A stretch of DNA of 64,000 bases from assembly GCA_016584305.1 (NCBI GenBank), contig JACEEZ010018858.1, positions 1 to 64,000 on the forward strand, written 5' to 3'. The position numbers were made by a program, and so were the translations under genes. Below, piece after piece: positions 11,085 to 24,100 of the stretch. Every line of letters begins with the position of its first letter. The first letter of the stretch is position 1. This stretch comes from Chionoecetes opilio. Taxonomy: Eukaryota > Arthropoda > Malacostraca > Decapoda > Majidae. The notes below the pieces were generated by a model that was not told where the DNA came from, searched no databases, and was given only the letters and a program-made list of their open reading frames with translations.

Positions 11085-12832
11085 TTAAATAACATGAACT
11101 ACACGTGTAGGTCGCCGGCCTCTTGTAGCTTCCTTATTTTCTTTTGTTCGTAAGTCTCCCTGCAAACCGTTATATCAGACTGTGATCTAATATCCTACCT
11201 ATCTTAGTATCAAACTCTGTTAATCCCACTATCTAAGTTGTTGATGTAAAAAAAAAATTTGTAAGTTTGTAGTCTTTTCGTAATTTTCATTTTTTCGGCC
11301 GTAGATACTCTCGGTCGATTAATGTTTCCCTTATTTGTACATTTTTCTCACCTTCACTGTTTTTATTAAGTATACATTCTGCGTCTTATTACATAATAAT
11401 GTGAATAGAAACTCACCACAGAGTTATATACCTAGAAAGCGAGTCCCGCATCCCGCTGTAAATTTTGATGAGTGACGCCCGCAGCCTAGTCCGGCGACCA
11501 TCTGGTTCACAAACTTATTCCCAAATAGTTTTCTGACACCACCATTTGATATTGAAAAACAATAGGGCCACCATCTTCCTCCTGAGAAAATTCTGCATCA
11601 TATTAGCATAAATCTGCAACAATAATATCAATTATTTCGAAAATGACGGCTAAATAATGTAGCGCATAAACATTTTCTCATTTTTCTCTCAACTCCTTAG
11701 GGGCTCAGCTATTTTTCATTGTACTATTATTTTAAACACGGGTTTCCCGAATCTACACGCTTGCCTGATTATGTTTGGGATATGATACTTCCCGATGTGG
11801 AAAATATCTAGAGCAGTGGTTCTTAACCTGGGGGATTTGTACCACCGAGACATGCTGACATGTCTTGTCACGGACCAATAATTAATATCATATTTATAAG
11901 AAGTTGGAATTATATATTTATAAATTTTTTGTCAGTCACAATAATTGTGTTAATACCTGGAATCCAACGGTTTATCATTAAGTCATACTACAATAACTTC
12001 TCAAATATATTAGTGACCGTCATGTCATTTTCTTTTTATACCGTTTCGTACATGCGAAAGTTATACACTTGTGTTGTACATGTTCATGCGTCTGTTGGCT
12101 CGGGCACTGCCACTGGCCACTGCCCAACAAAATAACAGCAGCCTAATCTGGGCCTTGCATCCATCGTGGAAGGTTCTGCCGCTTTCGCACATACCACAAC
12201 GCACAGTGCCACAGTCACACAGTGTCACAGGTCGCCCGCCTTCGTGGCGCTGGGGGTGCTCTACTGTGCTGCCTTGGTTTCGCCATTTTCACTTTCAATG
12301 TTTCTCTGAATGTTTCTCTGGACCTGACAGCCACAGTGCCCGGGGGATTAAGGTCCCAGTGCTCCGTGTAAACAGCTAGTTAACTGATTTAGCTGAACTG
12401 TAACACTGTGTCTGTGAATCGAGGCGCTCCCCACAGGGTTGTAGTGGCTGCCCTGGAGGTATTTGCTTGTTTACCGTGTTGCTGTTTGTTGCAGATTCAT
12501 TCTGTCGCCCTTAGCGTCCCTTGGTGTGATACGGAGGCGAACCCTGCTGATCACTGGCGTCACTCATACCAGTGACACAAGGGGGCCCTCAGATGGCTAG
12601 TTTAAGGAAGCACCAATTTTGGGAAACCTGCTGTTAGTGTTAGGGACAGGCGAGACCCTCACGAGGCAGCTCCACTTGTGTCCTGCGACGCTCATTAGTG
12701 GGTGGGGACACGCTGGTGTGGTAGCTGTAGGCAGAGTTTGTGTGTTGCACTTTGATAGTGGTCTTGGTTTTATTTTTACAACTATTACCGGACTTGTGTT
12801 CTTGTGAGGACTTTAGTAATTACACTGGGGAA

Positions 12833-15472
12833 CAAATTTTTGTTGAGTTAGGTCTGACACTTGTCATTAAGTAATTTTTGGGTGCAGAATCCAAAACTGA
12901 TCTCAGTTTTTCTCTATCACGTCAAGTTTTTGAACTGTAGGATTTTCGTTTTCTTAAAAAATATGGAAAATACTGTACATAACAGTAACAGTGCTTATTT
13001 TATAAAAAGTTGCAAATGTTAACATACAATGAAAAATGAAAGAAATAGGCATGAATAGAATGTTTATTTAACATTATCATGTTTTTAGAAAGGATAAGGC
13101 TATAATTGTGTGCAGGTTAAGGTAAAAATTTACGTTTGTAGCTTTGTCTGGAGTGTTCAACTTGAGGACTATCGCGTTTGATGCTCCAACAATAGTCAGC
13201 CATCATATGCACTTTCCCATCTACCCTGGTAACGTTCTTCCATAACCTTCAAATCTTGGGGGAAATCGTTCACCTTGCTCGTCGCTAGCAGCACCCAAGA
13301 TTTTCCGGAAAGTTGGCAAGATGGCTATGCAAAAAATGTATTTTAATACTCATGTTGCAACCAAGCGCTTTGTAGCTCTCCAATAGTTTCGAAAAATTTT
13401 CTGTGTAATTATTTGGGCACGTGTATTTCCAAGAAAGTTCTTGACGACGTTTTTTGAATGATAGCCAAGCATTCTTTTCAAGGTCTGACATAGTACCGTT
13501 GAAATGTTCATCTTTGATGAGCTGTCGAATTTGTGGACCATCAAACACACCGGCCTTATTTTTCAATTGACAGCCCAGGAAATGCAAGATAAATGTACTT
13601 CAACAGTCGCCATCAGTTGACAATGCTTTTACAAATTGTTTCATGAGACCTAGTTTTTTGTGCAGAGGTGGGATATTTTTTTCTTCCTGTCAACAAGTGG
13701 CTCATGTACAATGTTAGGATCTCCGGGTTTTAAGATCAGATCTCGGAGGCCAATTCGTCTGAACCCAATGCTTCTCTCGAGCTCCTGCTATCCCACATAC
13801 AGAGGAAAGCAGGGAACTTTGTGTATCCACGTTGTTGACCAAGAAGGAAGGACACCTTTTTTAAGGTAAAACACAGATGACCCAATTGTGTTTGTCATAT
13901 TGCAATAACTCATGACTCTCTTTACCGCTCCATATTCTTCACGAAGACAGACCGAATGCCCAATAGGGCCCTGCGCAAAAAAATTGCCATTGTGTAGAAG
14001 GACACACTTCAAGCTCCGCTTTGAGCTATCAATAAACAATCGCCATTCATTTGGATTGTAGATTGAAAGCCCTAATTCCTTCAGTAAACCAGGAATGTTA
14101 TGGCAAAACACAAAACCGCTGGCACTTCGAAAGTACTGCAGAAATGTACTTTCTCTGGTTCGAAAGTATGATACCTTCACTCCTTGTTCAAGTATGTTTT
14201 TCTCGTTCAGTCTTGATGCTAGTATTTCTGAAGCTTTTTTGGATAGGCCCAAATCACGTGCTAAAAAATTCAAACTCGTGCTGATCAAATCCCCTCCGAA
14301 CTGAATCCTCGTGAATGTCAAAATCTGCATCATTGCTGTCACTGCGTTCTTCAACATCACTCATACCGTCAGGGTGGCAAGGTTGGTAGAGACGCGAGCT
14401 TGCAATGTGCAGAGTCCCTGCGCATTCAGTCAGCGGTTCGAGTCCGCCTAGTTCATGCTGACGTGGCGGCGCTTTGTATAGTCAATAACCTTGTAGTTGG
14501 TACTTGCAAAGTGTCTAGATAGGATGAAAATCTTATCTTATCAACATCACTCAGATCTTCTAGAGGAGGTAGTTGTTCGAAAACTGGCACTGGAATTTCA
14601 GCTGAATGAGGCATTGATCTTATAGCTGACGGTAGATTAGGATATTCTATTTTACTTTTATTTTTCTTGTTAAATCCTGATGTTTTCACTAAACAAAAGT
14701 AACAGTCTGTGGAATGATCTTTTTGCTCTCGCCAAACCATGGGGGTACCAATGCCAACTTTTCACGTTTTTCCTTTGGTCCACATCGTAATCTCTCGACA
14801 CACTGTTGCACACTTCGTGAGGGGCCCAATACTTGTCTTGATCACCGAGTTTCACTTTAAAATATGCGAAATATGCTTGTTTGACAAATACGCTGATGCT
14901 TGCCCTCTGACTTGGAATGGTGAAACTACCACATATATAGCAGAAGGAGTCAGGGTTGTTTAGGCATTTACGACGAGACGTAGCAGGAGCAGACATGATC
15001 TGAAACAAAAGAAATATATACCTATGTAAATAAAACACTAAGCTGGAATAGTTACAAGCTTTGAAAACAAAAAAAAACAGCATAAACGAAATAGAAATTA
15101 CAATGGTATGTTGTTAAAAGGTTAAGAGAAAAAACCCTAAAAATCCCCCAATCCCTACTATCCTAGCTTTCTGTTTGCAGATATTGATAGTACTGACCTA
15201 TTGGGAGCTGCACACACCTCTCACCGCACTGTCTCAATTGTAACTGCACAAACAAGTTGCCACATAGCTCTCGATGAGTCAAAACGTAATCAGCTGGCAA
15301 TTTTTACTACAGCTCACAAGTGGAATTTGCTTATCTGGAGGGGAAGCTGTGGAAAAAACTTGACGTGCTAGAAAAAAACTGACTACAGATTTGGAATCAG
15401 CATGCCAATTTAGTCTAAATAAGCTCAAAAATCCCAACCAACAATTTTTTTTTTTCAAATTGTTCCCCAGTG
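12833..15472. mobile_element. DNA transposon with CACTGGGGAACAA ends (2640 bp)
   Basis: Both termini read CACTGGGGAACAA inward, after which they diverge. The element splits block A' between AGTAATTA and TTGTTCCTGG; other copies read AGTAATTATTGTTCC. A 2-bp (TA/TT) or imperfect 3-bp (TTA/TTT) duplication is all that can be seen. CACTR-type ends with a 2-3 bp TSD recall the CACTA/Mirage group, but this is inference. It carries one long degraded minus-strand gene (13117-14996) filling most of its length. Confidence 0.75.
13117..14996 (-). pseudogene. Transposon-borne protein with LKNKAGVFDGPQIR motif, degraded
   Basis: The start MSAPATSRRKCLN is followed by a possible zinc-binding C-Y-I-C-G motif and FVKQAYFAYFKVKLGDQDK. 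Next come DCYFCLVKTSGFNKKNK and HSAEIPVPVFEQLPP. The middle region has LASRLNEKNILEQGVKVSYF, LFIDSSKRSLKCVLLHNGN and PIGHSVCLREEYGAVK. The C-terminal part has LKNKAGVFDGPQIRQLIKDE, MSIKIHFLHSHLANFPENLG, then MMADYCWSIKRD and a basic tail ending KRKFLP-stop at 13117. At least five frameshifts or stops interrupt it. From memory this is a large uncharacterised family in arthropods and cnidarians. Its position between transposon ends suggests a transposase; the aspartate in FIDSSKRS could be catalytic, but that is a guess. Confidence 0.72.
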
Positions 15473-17247
15473 TTTTGTTCCTGGTTTTTTCTTGTGGCAA
15501 TTGGAATTACATTTTTATCCACATTGATTTTTTTATGCCATGACGGCTCGTGTCTAAATAAAATGCCGTAAGACTGACGACAGAGATACAAGACAGCTCT
15601 CTTGGAACTCTTTTATGTTCTAAGCAGATCCAGGCAACCACCGTTGATCCCAGTTACGATGGATTCCTTGCACTCATGCTGGACGATTATAATGGTGGAA
15701 AAAAACTATTTATTCTAACTTACGATACTACTGGAAAAAAAAATGGATTTGCTCCACTTATGCCACCGACCTGAAGGTTCTAAAAAATATCACACTAGCC
15801 AGATGCCACCCGAACTGAAGGTTCTAAAAAAAATCACAATAGTCAGGGTCGATGATGTCAAATTTTTGAGAGATTAAGATGATCACAAAAAAAAAAAAGA
15901 AGAAAAAAATCCCCCGGATTAGCGAAAATGTATTTACGAAGAATATTGAAAGTATTTACAAATTCCTTAATTTTCCTGTTATTAAAAATGCTTTCAAATA
16001 CAATGTTATTGCAAAAATTGATTGGTACTGGACGGGGGACATTAATCTGAGTATAGGTTCCTTGCAAGTGACGTCACAGCCTTCGTTGTGCAGGCGACAG
16101 ACGCGGGAAGATGCGAGCGTGGAGGACAACAAACTCCACTTGCCGCCTGTGTTTGCCTGCTTATGGTAATTTTCCATACTAAGTATTTTTTAATCAGTAT
16201 AATGATATACTGTTATCTTTGGAAATGTTTGTTCTATAATATTATCAAATAAAAAACCGTAAAACACACTAAAGAAATGCATTATGAGACTCAAGAAATA
16301 TGCAGGAACTTAAACCCTTCGCCATTTAATATTTTGCACGCAAATCTTTTACAAGGAGAATATCAATAGAAGCGGAATTTAATTAGCTTTCCATTGATAT
16401 ATTTCGTTTTCTGATAAATGAATTAAAACCATACATAAATTAGCGTTAACTAAGTAAATAACATCATCAATCGGTTAAAAATACCCGATTTCATGATCTT
16501 TTTAGTTAGTTAACGCTAATTTATGCATGCTGCTAATTAATTTATCAGAAAACGAAATATATCAATGGAAAGCTAATTAGATTTCGCTTCTATTGATATT
16601 CTCCATGTAAAATGTTTTTGGGCAAAATAAATGGCGAAGAGTTTAAGTTCATGCATATTTCTTGAGCCCTCATAATGGCATTTCTTTAGTGATTTACGGT
16701 TTTTTATTTGTTTAATATTATAGAAAAAACATTTCCGAAGATAGCAGTATATCTTTTATACTGAAAAACATATTTTAGGTAGGAAATTACCCGGTTTCAT
16801 GATTTTATGTATTTAGTTAACGGAAATTTATGCATGTTGCTAATTCATTTATCAGAAAACTAAATATATCAATGGAAAGCTACTAAATTTCGTTTTCTAT
16901 TGATATTCTCCATGTAAATGTTTTAGAGCAAAATATTAATGGCGAAGAGTTTAAGTTCATGCATATTTCTTGGTCTCATAATGGCATTCTATAGTGTGTT
17001 GTACGTTTTTTTTTTATAAATTAAGAACAAACATTTCCGAAGATAACAGTATATTTTTTTATACTATAACATATATTAGGTAGGTAATAGGGTACGCCGT
17101 ATAACAAAAATTATTTTTCTCAATTTTGGCATGCCAATTTCCAATGTAAAATGGAATTCTAAGACGATTTTATCTAATTCCATTTTGCATTTGAGCAATT
17201 CTTACTATACAAAATCGCACTTTTATTGCACCCTTACCGAATAAAGC

Positions 17248-19833
17248 TTAAATGAGAAACGCAGTGTCCTGTTGGGTCCTGTTTATTGCCTCATGAAACC
17301 AATATGATTTCCCAAAATGACTAAGGTCTTTCTGATCAGTTGGTTCATCAGGCACTACATCAGTGTCACAGCCTCTACTTGGCCTAGAACGTGTCCACCA
17401 TGTCCTTCTTAGACCTGAAGCAGGGCATGGCCCTCCCGGTGTGGGCCCGAGCCCGGATGAACCCGTCTCTGGCCTTGCTGCCCACCACTGCTGCCGCAGC
17501 CTCCGCCCACCTGCTTCACGACCCCTTTCGTGCTTTGAGTGGGGATAGAGAACTCCGGAACCTCGTACGGCTTGACCAGATCTCCTGGATCTGATCCCCG
17601 GACAGTGAACAGGTGAATGCCGGCTCGTGCCCTGGCCGGCTGCCAGCTGATAGTGTCTGCAAGCTGGTGGCTGACAAGTTCAGCTTGGGTGTGATGCGAG
17701 GTCTTACACTGGTGTCCCCATACTCCTCGCCCCCCCTCAGCTTCAAAATCTGGGTCACGGCGAACCTGCGGTCGTCCTCACTGACTCGCCATCAGCGAAA
17801 GGAGGACACATTCTGATGTGCGACCATGCTCCTGTCCGCACGTAGAAGGTCACAGCTGTTTGGACCTTCTTGGGCTGCGACCCATCACTCTGAGCTGCGT
17901 GAGGATGTGCTTGGGGCCGTCCTCTAGTCCGGTGAACCTTGATGTCGTAGTAGAGTTTGAAGTACACCTGCAGGCATTCCTTGACTAGTTTTCCCGGGTG
18001 TTCATTTCTTGCCAGTCAGTCCATGCTTTCTGGTCCACATGTACACGAGCGACTGGCTGTGGTGAGCCATCTGGAGTGGACACCTGGTCACACTTGATCT
18101 CCGCAGCTCGGACGGGAGAACGCCCCGCTTCACAGCCTGGACCACTGGTAGGAGACCTGCTGGTCAGTGGACATGTTGACCAGGATATACTCCGGTATCT
18201 CCGTGAGATCTTCACCGCCTGGCACTCTCTGAACTCTGCGTTGTACTGCATCTCATTCACACTGCCCAGCAGACTGCACACTGGACCCGTGAAGCCAGTG
18301 TCAGATGAGGTAGGCCCGTCGATGCTGGTGATAAGGTGGCGCAGGGGGAACTCGTTTGTGTGCAACACGCATATACTCCAGAAGAGCTTGCGTCCCCGCA
18401 TCTTCTCCAATGGGGTGAGTACCACCCTTCCACCCCGTGTTGGCCCTAGTTGAGTCACCTTGCAGTATGATCAGGAGTCGGGGGAGTCGTATGTCACCAG
18501 CAGATCATAGAGAGCCTGAGCACCTTGAACGCAGGCTTCTCAGGTGGCACCGGGGCCTCTGGTACAAAATGCCAAAGGGACTTCCAGAGGGCTCCTCTGT
18601 CACTGACACATGCTCCTCCCTGATCAACCTTGGGTGCAGTTTCCCATAGCTGTCGGGCACCATCGCCCCGGTCTTGTCTTTCCTCCCATCGTAACCCAAT
18701 CCAACTATTTTGGTACCCTGGTGCTTCCCCTGGTTCACGTCCCGGCCCATGCCATGGCCATCCTGCCTGGCCCTCCTCAGCTTGTTAGGATCGCAAACCA
18801 GGTACGACATGTCTGGAGAGAGGTGGCCGTCACGATAAGGTCCTGGGAAAAATCCAAAGCCAAGGCAGCAGCAGCAGTGGCGGAACATCGAACCGGATGC
18901 TTGCCAGCGCCAGGTTCCGGACTGGCATTGTGTTTCTTCTTGCAGCTGGCCTGTCGAAGTACTGCATCACAAGGGGTGCCAGGGACCCCCGCCCTCTCCC
19001 TGAGCAGTCGGTCTACCAGTATGGCAGCCTCCCCGTTTCTCCTGCCTCTTTTCTCTGAGTGGCAGGGTTGAACGACTCTCCGTCCATCCTCAGAATCCTG
19101 GTGATCTTCAGCCTTGGGCCCCGGAACATCTGCTCCTGCATCTCAAGACGTTTGACCTTTATCTTTCTGCTTCTGCTTTTTCAGCTTAGCCTCCTCCCCC
19201 AACTGCTTTCACTTGTCTATGGGGTCTCATTCTTTTTCTACCCCTGTCATCAAACATTGCACTCTCCTCCCCAACTTTGATCCCTGGTAGTACAGCCACT
19301 CCAGGTCTAAAGTAGGGACTTTGCTGGCCAGGGGGCAGTCACACTGCACTGTGCCCTCGCGTGGACAGCTGGGGGTTGGAGGGAGGGGATTCCTGGTCCT
19401 TGCAGAGGAAATCGTGTGAGGACAGGCCGTTATGTCAAACAGCCTGTCCATATTCTTCTCCACGAATTCCTTTACTGCTTTAGTTGCCTGTCTCTCACCA
19501 CTTCACTAAACCCTTTTTCCAAAATTATCTATCCTTCTGGTCACGTACCGGTCAATAACAACCACTGGAGGTGCAAAATGGGGGTTTGATTTCTTCCACT
19601 GGGCAAGCACCATGGGGGTCAGATCCTTTGCAATGTCTCACTGGGGACCCCCTCTTGTCAACCCCTCCCGATGCCGCTGAGTTCTTGGAGAAGGATTTCC
19701 CTCTTCATCACGCCGCGATACGTAGGCACCTCACTCAGCAAACTCGTCCACCGCCAACAAAGGCGGGCAACTTGGATCCCGAGCTCTGTCTAGTTGCGGG
19801 CTTCGACGCACTTGGTTTTCAAGGAGAAGCCAT
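17248..19833 (-). pseudogene. Transposon-borne uncharacterised protein (LPLRHL-type), degraded
   Basis: The start is a Met at 19833 (MASP...). A conserved early block reads PMVLAQWKKSNPHFAPPVVV, then RLFDITACP with a spaced CDCPLASKVPTLDLEWLYYQ. Next are SPDMSYLVCDPNKLRRARQ, IVGLGYDGRKDKTGAMVPDS and IREEHVSVTEEP. Then come GRKLFWSICVLHTNEFPLRH and a DGPTSSDTGFTGPV block, AVTFYVRTGAW and LRGGEEYGDTSVRPRITPKL, plus FIRARAHTGRAMPCFRSKKD. The end is SYWFHEAINRTQQDTAFLI-stop at 17248, with AATAAA-like signals just after. Several frameshifts break it. I recall an abundant uncharacterised family in aphids, Hydra and crustaceans with the same G-R-K-D and LPLRHL blocks. Its place inside TIRs points to a transposase. 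Confidence 0.72.
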
Positions 19834-19896
19834 CCTGAAAAAGACGATCAAGACTTGATGATAGGTGCAAATGAAGCCGTTACTTTAGCGGGACTA

Positions 19897-20184
19897 AAGG
19901 GCCGGTTTTCCCCTCAGCCCCGCTTGTACGGCCGTCTTACAACAACCCGCTCAACAATGACGTCACCATCATCACCGCTTGAGTGGTATTTGTTTGGGAA
20001 AAGGGCACAGTTGGCAACTCCGCTCGAGCGGACACCGCCGAGCGGGAGAGATGACTTGAATTTAACTTTGTACGGCGGCCGTACCCGCGGTACGGCGGTG
20101 CGGTAGACTTTGTTGTGACGTCTTGTGAACGTCTTTGTTTTTGTATGGCGGCCGTACAAGCGGGAAAAGGGGGGAACCGGGCTT
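19897..20184. mobile_element. Palindromic miniature element, copy inside the 17088 transposon
   Basis: Ends AAGGGCCGGTT and, inverted, AAGCCCGGTT. Its interior (CGGCCGTACAAGCGGG, CGCTCGAGCGGACACCGCC, GTACGGCGGCCGTAC) is the inverted counterpart of the element at 41139-41405. It lies between the left gene end and the right terminal repeat of the larger transposon, so it inserted later. The TSD is unclear here. Confidence 0.65.
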
Positions 20185-21189
20185 TAGGCTAGTTTTGCAT
20201 ATAAATATGAAAGTTCAATTTTGCATAGCAAGAAGTGCTCAAACCAAAAAGTTGAAGAGGACAAACCACCCTTAAAATTCAATTTTACATAAGAAAACAC
20301 CCTGCCAAATTCGAAATAATCTATATTTAACTTTTCATTGGACCTACGGCGTACCCTAGATAGTAAACTTGTCATCCGGTGGCCTCGTACGACTCCGTCC
20401 GTGACGTCATCAATCTCAGGCGCAGGCTTTTACATAGAGACGGCTTTGGCACGGGCCACTGCCTCCCCAAAAATAGCAGCAGCCCAATCTCGGCCCGGCA
20501 GCCGTCATGGAAGGTTCTGCCGCTCCCCGCTCATCCACAACGCACATGTAACAACAGGTCGCCCTCGTGGCGCTGAGGTGCTCTACTCTGCTGCCTTGGT
20601 TTCGCCACTTTCACTTTCAACGTTTCTCTGGACCTGACAGCCACAGTGAGCGGGATTTAGTCCCATTGCTCCGTGTTAACGGCTAGTTAACTGACTTAGC
20701 TGAACTGTAACACTGTTCTGTGATTCCCTGTGAACCGAGGCGCTCCCCACGGGGTTGTAGTGGCTGCCAAGGAGGTCCTTCCTTGTTTACCGTTGCTCAA
20801 CGTTGTTGCAGATTAATTATGTCGCCCTTAGCGTCCCTCGGTGTGGTGATACGGAGTCAAACCCTGCTGGTCACTGGCGTAGACCAATGACACAAGGGGG
20901 CCCTCAGGGCTAGTTAAAGAACACCAAGGGTGGAAACCTGCTGTTAGGGACGGACAAGCGAGACCCTCGCGAGGGAGTTCTACTTGTGTCCTGCGACGCT
21001 CATTAGTGGGCGGGGACACGCTGGTGTGGTAGCTGTAGGCAGAGTTTGTGTGTTGCACTTTGATAGTGGTCTTGTTTTTATTTTACAACTATTACCGGGC
21101 TTTTCTTGTTGTGGGACTTTAGTAATTATTGTTCCGGTATTTCTTTGTGGCAATTGGATTACATTTTCATCCACATTGATTTTTTGATG

Positions 21190-24100
21190 CCCTGACGGCT
21201 CGTGTCTAAAAAATGGGCCCTAATACTGACGACAGAGATACAAAGAAAAACCCTCTCTTGGAATCTTAAAATCTCCAAGAAAATCCGGGGGCAAAAACGG
21301 TTGACCCCAGTTTCAGTTTCCTTGGGTTCAAAACCCGGGGGTCAGGGCTGGGGAAAAGGTAATTAGAGGGGTTAGAAGGGGAAGTGGGGGTCGGAGCCGA
21401 GGGGGAAATTATCCCTCTTTTGTAAGGAATAAATTGACGGAAGAAAAAAATTTTCCTTAAATAGGGAAATAAGGCCAAAAAAGAGTGATAAAAAAGGGGG
21501 ATGACCCCCAATTTAAAACACAACTTTGGGGGTTAAAAAAAACCCATTTTTTTTGGGTTTTCCAGCGGTTTGGAAACAAAAAAACAGTAAAAAACGGGAT
21601 GGCGAGGACAGTGAAAAAATTAACTCGAGTTGTTTAAAAACAATTATGAGTTTTAAAGTAGCAGAACAGGCGAAAGGGAACCCCAAAGGGTTCAAAATCA
21701 TTTTTATAAAAAAAAAGAAAAGGGGAAAATTGGGTTTGGGCCTTTTAAAAGGCCCAGGACGGGGGGAGGTTTTTAAATACGGATGGGGATATGGTTAGGG
21801 TCAAAATTTATTATTTTTTAAAAGTTTTTTTACGGAGGAGGAACAAAAAGACGATCCCTGATAGTGAACGGGATGTTAAAAGGGGAAGCGATAAAGGGAA
21901 AAAACTAAAAGATATTGGATAACTGGGGAAATGGTGGAGGGGGGGGGTATAGAAAAAAAAAATTTTTAAAAATCGCCAGGCCCAAAGATAAAGTGTACCC
22001 AGGGTTTTAAAAGGGAATGCAAGGAGGTTTTTAGTGAGTCGTTAGTGCACTTTTTTGGGAAAAGGGTTGGAGAAAATTGCGATGTGCCAATTGTGGGGAA
22101 AAGGGAAAATTTTTGTTCCCAAATTTTTAAGAAGGGAGCCCGAAAAACTAAAGTAAAATTACCCACCCTAAGCAACATCATTGGGGGGTAAATTTTTGGA
22201 ATCTATTATTTGAAAAAAAAACTAGAGCCACTTAGAAAAACCTTTATTTTGATCAATGATTCAAAACAGGTTTTCCCCAAGGGTTTTAGGCCCCATTTCT
22301 CCCCCCAAATTTATTGGGGTTTTTTAATAGGAAATTTTTATAAAAAGGGCAGATAAGGATAAGGATTATGATATAATATATCTGGTTTTAAAGTAAGGCA
22401 TTTGAAAAAAGTACCACACGGCGCCTTTTAAAAAAATAAGGTTAGGGCTAAAGGGTAAAAAGAGGGGAAAGGTTCTTCATTGGATCAGAGTTTGGGCCCT
22501 AAGTAATGGCAAAAAGGGTTAAAAATTTAAGGTTTCCCAATCGAAGGGGGACTGGTGAAAAAGTGGATTTCCAAAAGGGTCTTTTTTGGGGGCCCATTAC
22601 TATTTTTGATTTACATCAACGACTTGGTTTAGTGGGATTAGCATTTGAAAATCACCCAATTTGGGCTGATAAAATAAGTTGGGTTTAAAATTATTGGATC
22701 ACAGTCTGACGAAAAACTTTTTGCAGGGAGCCTTGGGATAAACTTGACGAGTGGGCAGTCAGATGGCAAGGGGAATTAAATTTGAAAAATTTTTAGCGTT
22801 AGGGGAATGTTGGGGTAAAAAAAAACCCCTGGTAATGATACACCATAAGCAATGAAATCCCCAAAAAAAGATCAGAAGGTGAAAAAAAATCTTGGAGTGA
22901 GGGGGGGCCCCCAGACCTCCGCCCCTGGGGAAAAAATTATTGGGGGCCAGAAATAAAGCTAATAGAGTATTAGGTTTCCCAAAACCAGAAGTGTTAAAAG
23001 TAAAAAAGTGGGGAAAGTTATTCAAAAGTTTTAAATCTGGCTTAGTCGGCCCCTCACCTAAAACTATGCATTTCAGTTTTGGTCTCCAAAATTAAACAGG
23101 ATGGATTGGTGTTAGATAAAGTGCAGAAAAGGATGACCAAAATATAAAAGGGGGGGAGGGCGAAAATTTTAGTTATAAAGAGGAGGGGGGGGGGGGGGGG
23201 GAAAGTTTTTAAAAATTACACTCACTCGAGGGGACGCAGAGAAAAGGGACGATCTGATAGAATTTTTTTTAAGTGGGATAAAGGGATTTAAAAAGGGGGA
23301 GGTAGAAAAGTTCTTACGGCTTTTAACCAGGGTAAACAAAAAAATAACGGATTCAAGCTGGGAAAAACCTTTTAATTTTGAAAAGGAAAATTTGGGGGAA
23401 AATGGTTCCAAATAGGGGGGGTGGGAATGAAAGGGTGGTTTTCAGTAGACAGGTAGTTAGGGCTGGGGGGGGGGCATTGGGGAGCTTTAAAGGGGAGCTG
23501 GTAGGTTCCCTGGATGGGGGTGAAAGGGGATGTTTGGTGTTTTTTGGTTTACAGGAAAAAACCCCCCGTGGGAGGCCTCGCGGCCTCTTGTAGCTTCCTT
23601 AAATTTTTTTTATGTTCTTTTGTTCTTAAAGGTTTAGTTTTACGATGGGTTCCTTGTACTCATGCTGGAAAGATGATAATGGTGGAAAAAAAATATTTAT
23701 GTCTAACATTACGATTTTTACTGGGGAAAAAATGGATTTGCTCCACCCTTTTCCGGGGCCCCCCCGAAAAAAAGGTTCTAAAAAAAAATCACAATAGCCA
23801 GAAAGCCCCCCCCGAAATGAAGGTTTACAAAATATTACAAAGCCAAGGGGCGATGATTTATTTACGAGAGCTTAAGAAAGACACAAAAAAAAAAATTGAA
23901 AAAAAATTCCCCCAAAATTTGCGATGTAAAATTTAAAGTATTTGCAAATTCCAAATTTTTTCCTTTTTTAAAATTGTTTTTTTAAAAACATGTTTTTTGC
24001 AAAAAAATTTTTTGATACTGGACTGAAAAAGGCATTTAATCTGAGTATAGGTTCCTTGCACGTGACGGGAATAGCCCCTTTGGGGGGGGGCAGGGAAACC

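Larger units (their letters stand above)
17088..20358. mobile_element. DNA transposon with TAGGGTACGCCGTA ends and 8-bp TSD (3271 bp)
   Basis: Perfect terminal TAGGGTACGCCGTA extends into imperfect inverted repeats of about 170 bp; paired inner words are ATGTAAAATGGAATTCTAAG on the left and ATGTAAAATTGAATTTTAAG on the inverted right. Flanks are GTAGGTAA (17080-17087) and GATAGTAA (20359-20366). The empty site in the next array copy reads GGTAGGTAAACTTGTC (33604-33619), so removing the element plus one 8-mer restores it. An 8-bp TSD fits hAT, P or Zisupton/KDZ-like classes. The interior has much higher GC than the surroundings and holds a minus-strand gene; a second miniature element is nested at 19897-20184. 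Confidence 0.85.
6031..20366 (+). repeat. Tandem array unit 1 (about 5.3 kb without insertions)
   Basis: The order is block A (6031-8950), B (8951-9534), half foldback (10422-10830), C (10831-11830), D (11831-12100), A' (12100-12832 and 15473-15545), B' (15546-16175) and full foldback (16176-17087). Block A starts at ACTTGTCATC and includes TTGGTTTCGCCACTTTCACT; B includes CTTCGTTGTGCAGGCGACAG; C includes CTCTCGGTCGATTAA. Six insertions are separately listed: 6193, 7222, 9539, 10879, 12833 and 17088. Subtracting them and their TSDs leaves about 5.29 kb. No open frame is shared between copies, so the unit looks non-coding. Confidence 0.8.

Noticed and set aside
17363..19280. Plus-strand frames across the 17-19 kb region
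   Set aside because: They are antisense shadows of the minus-strand transposon gene, whose conserved blocks are read in order from start to stop.
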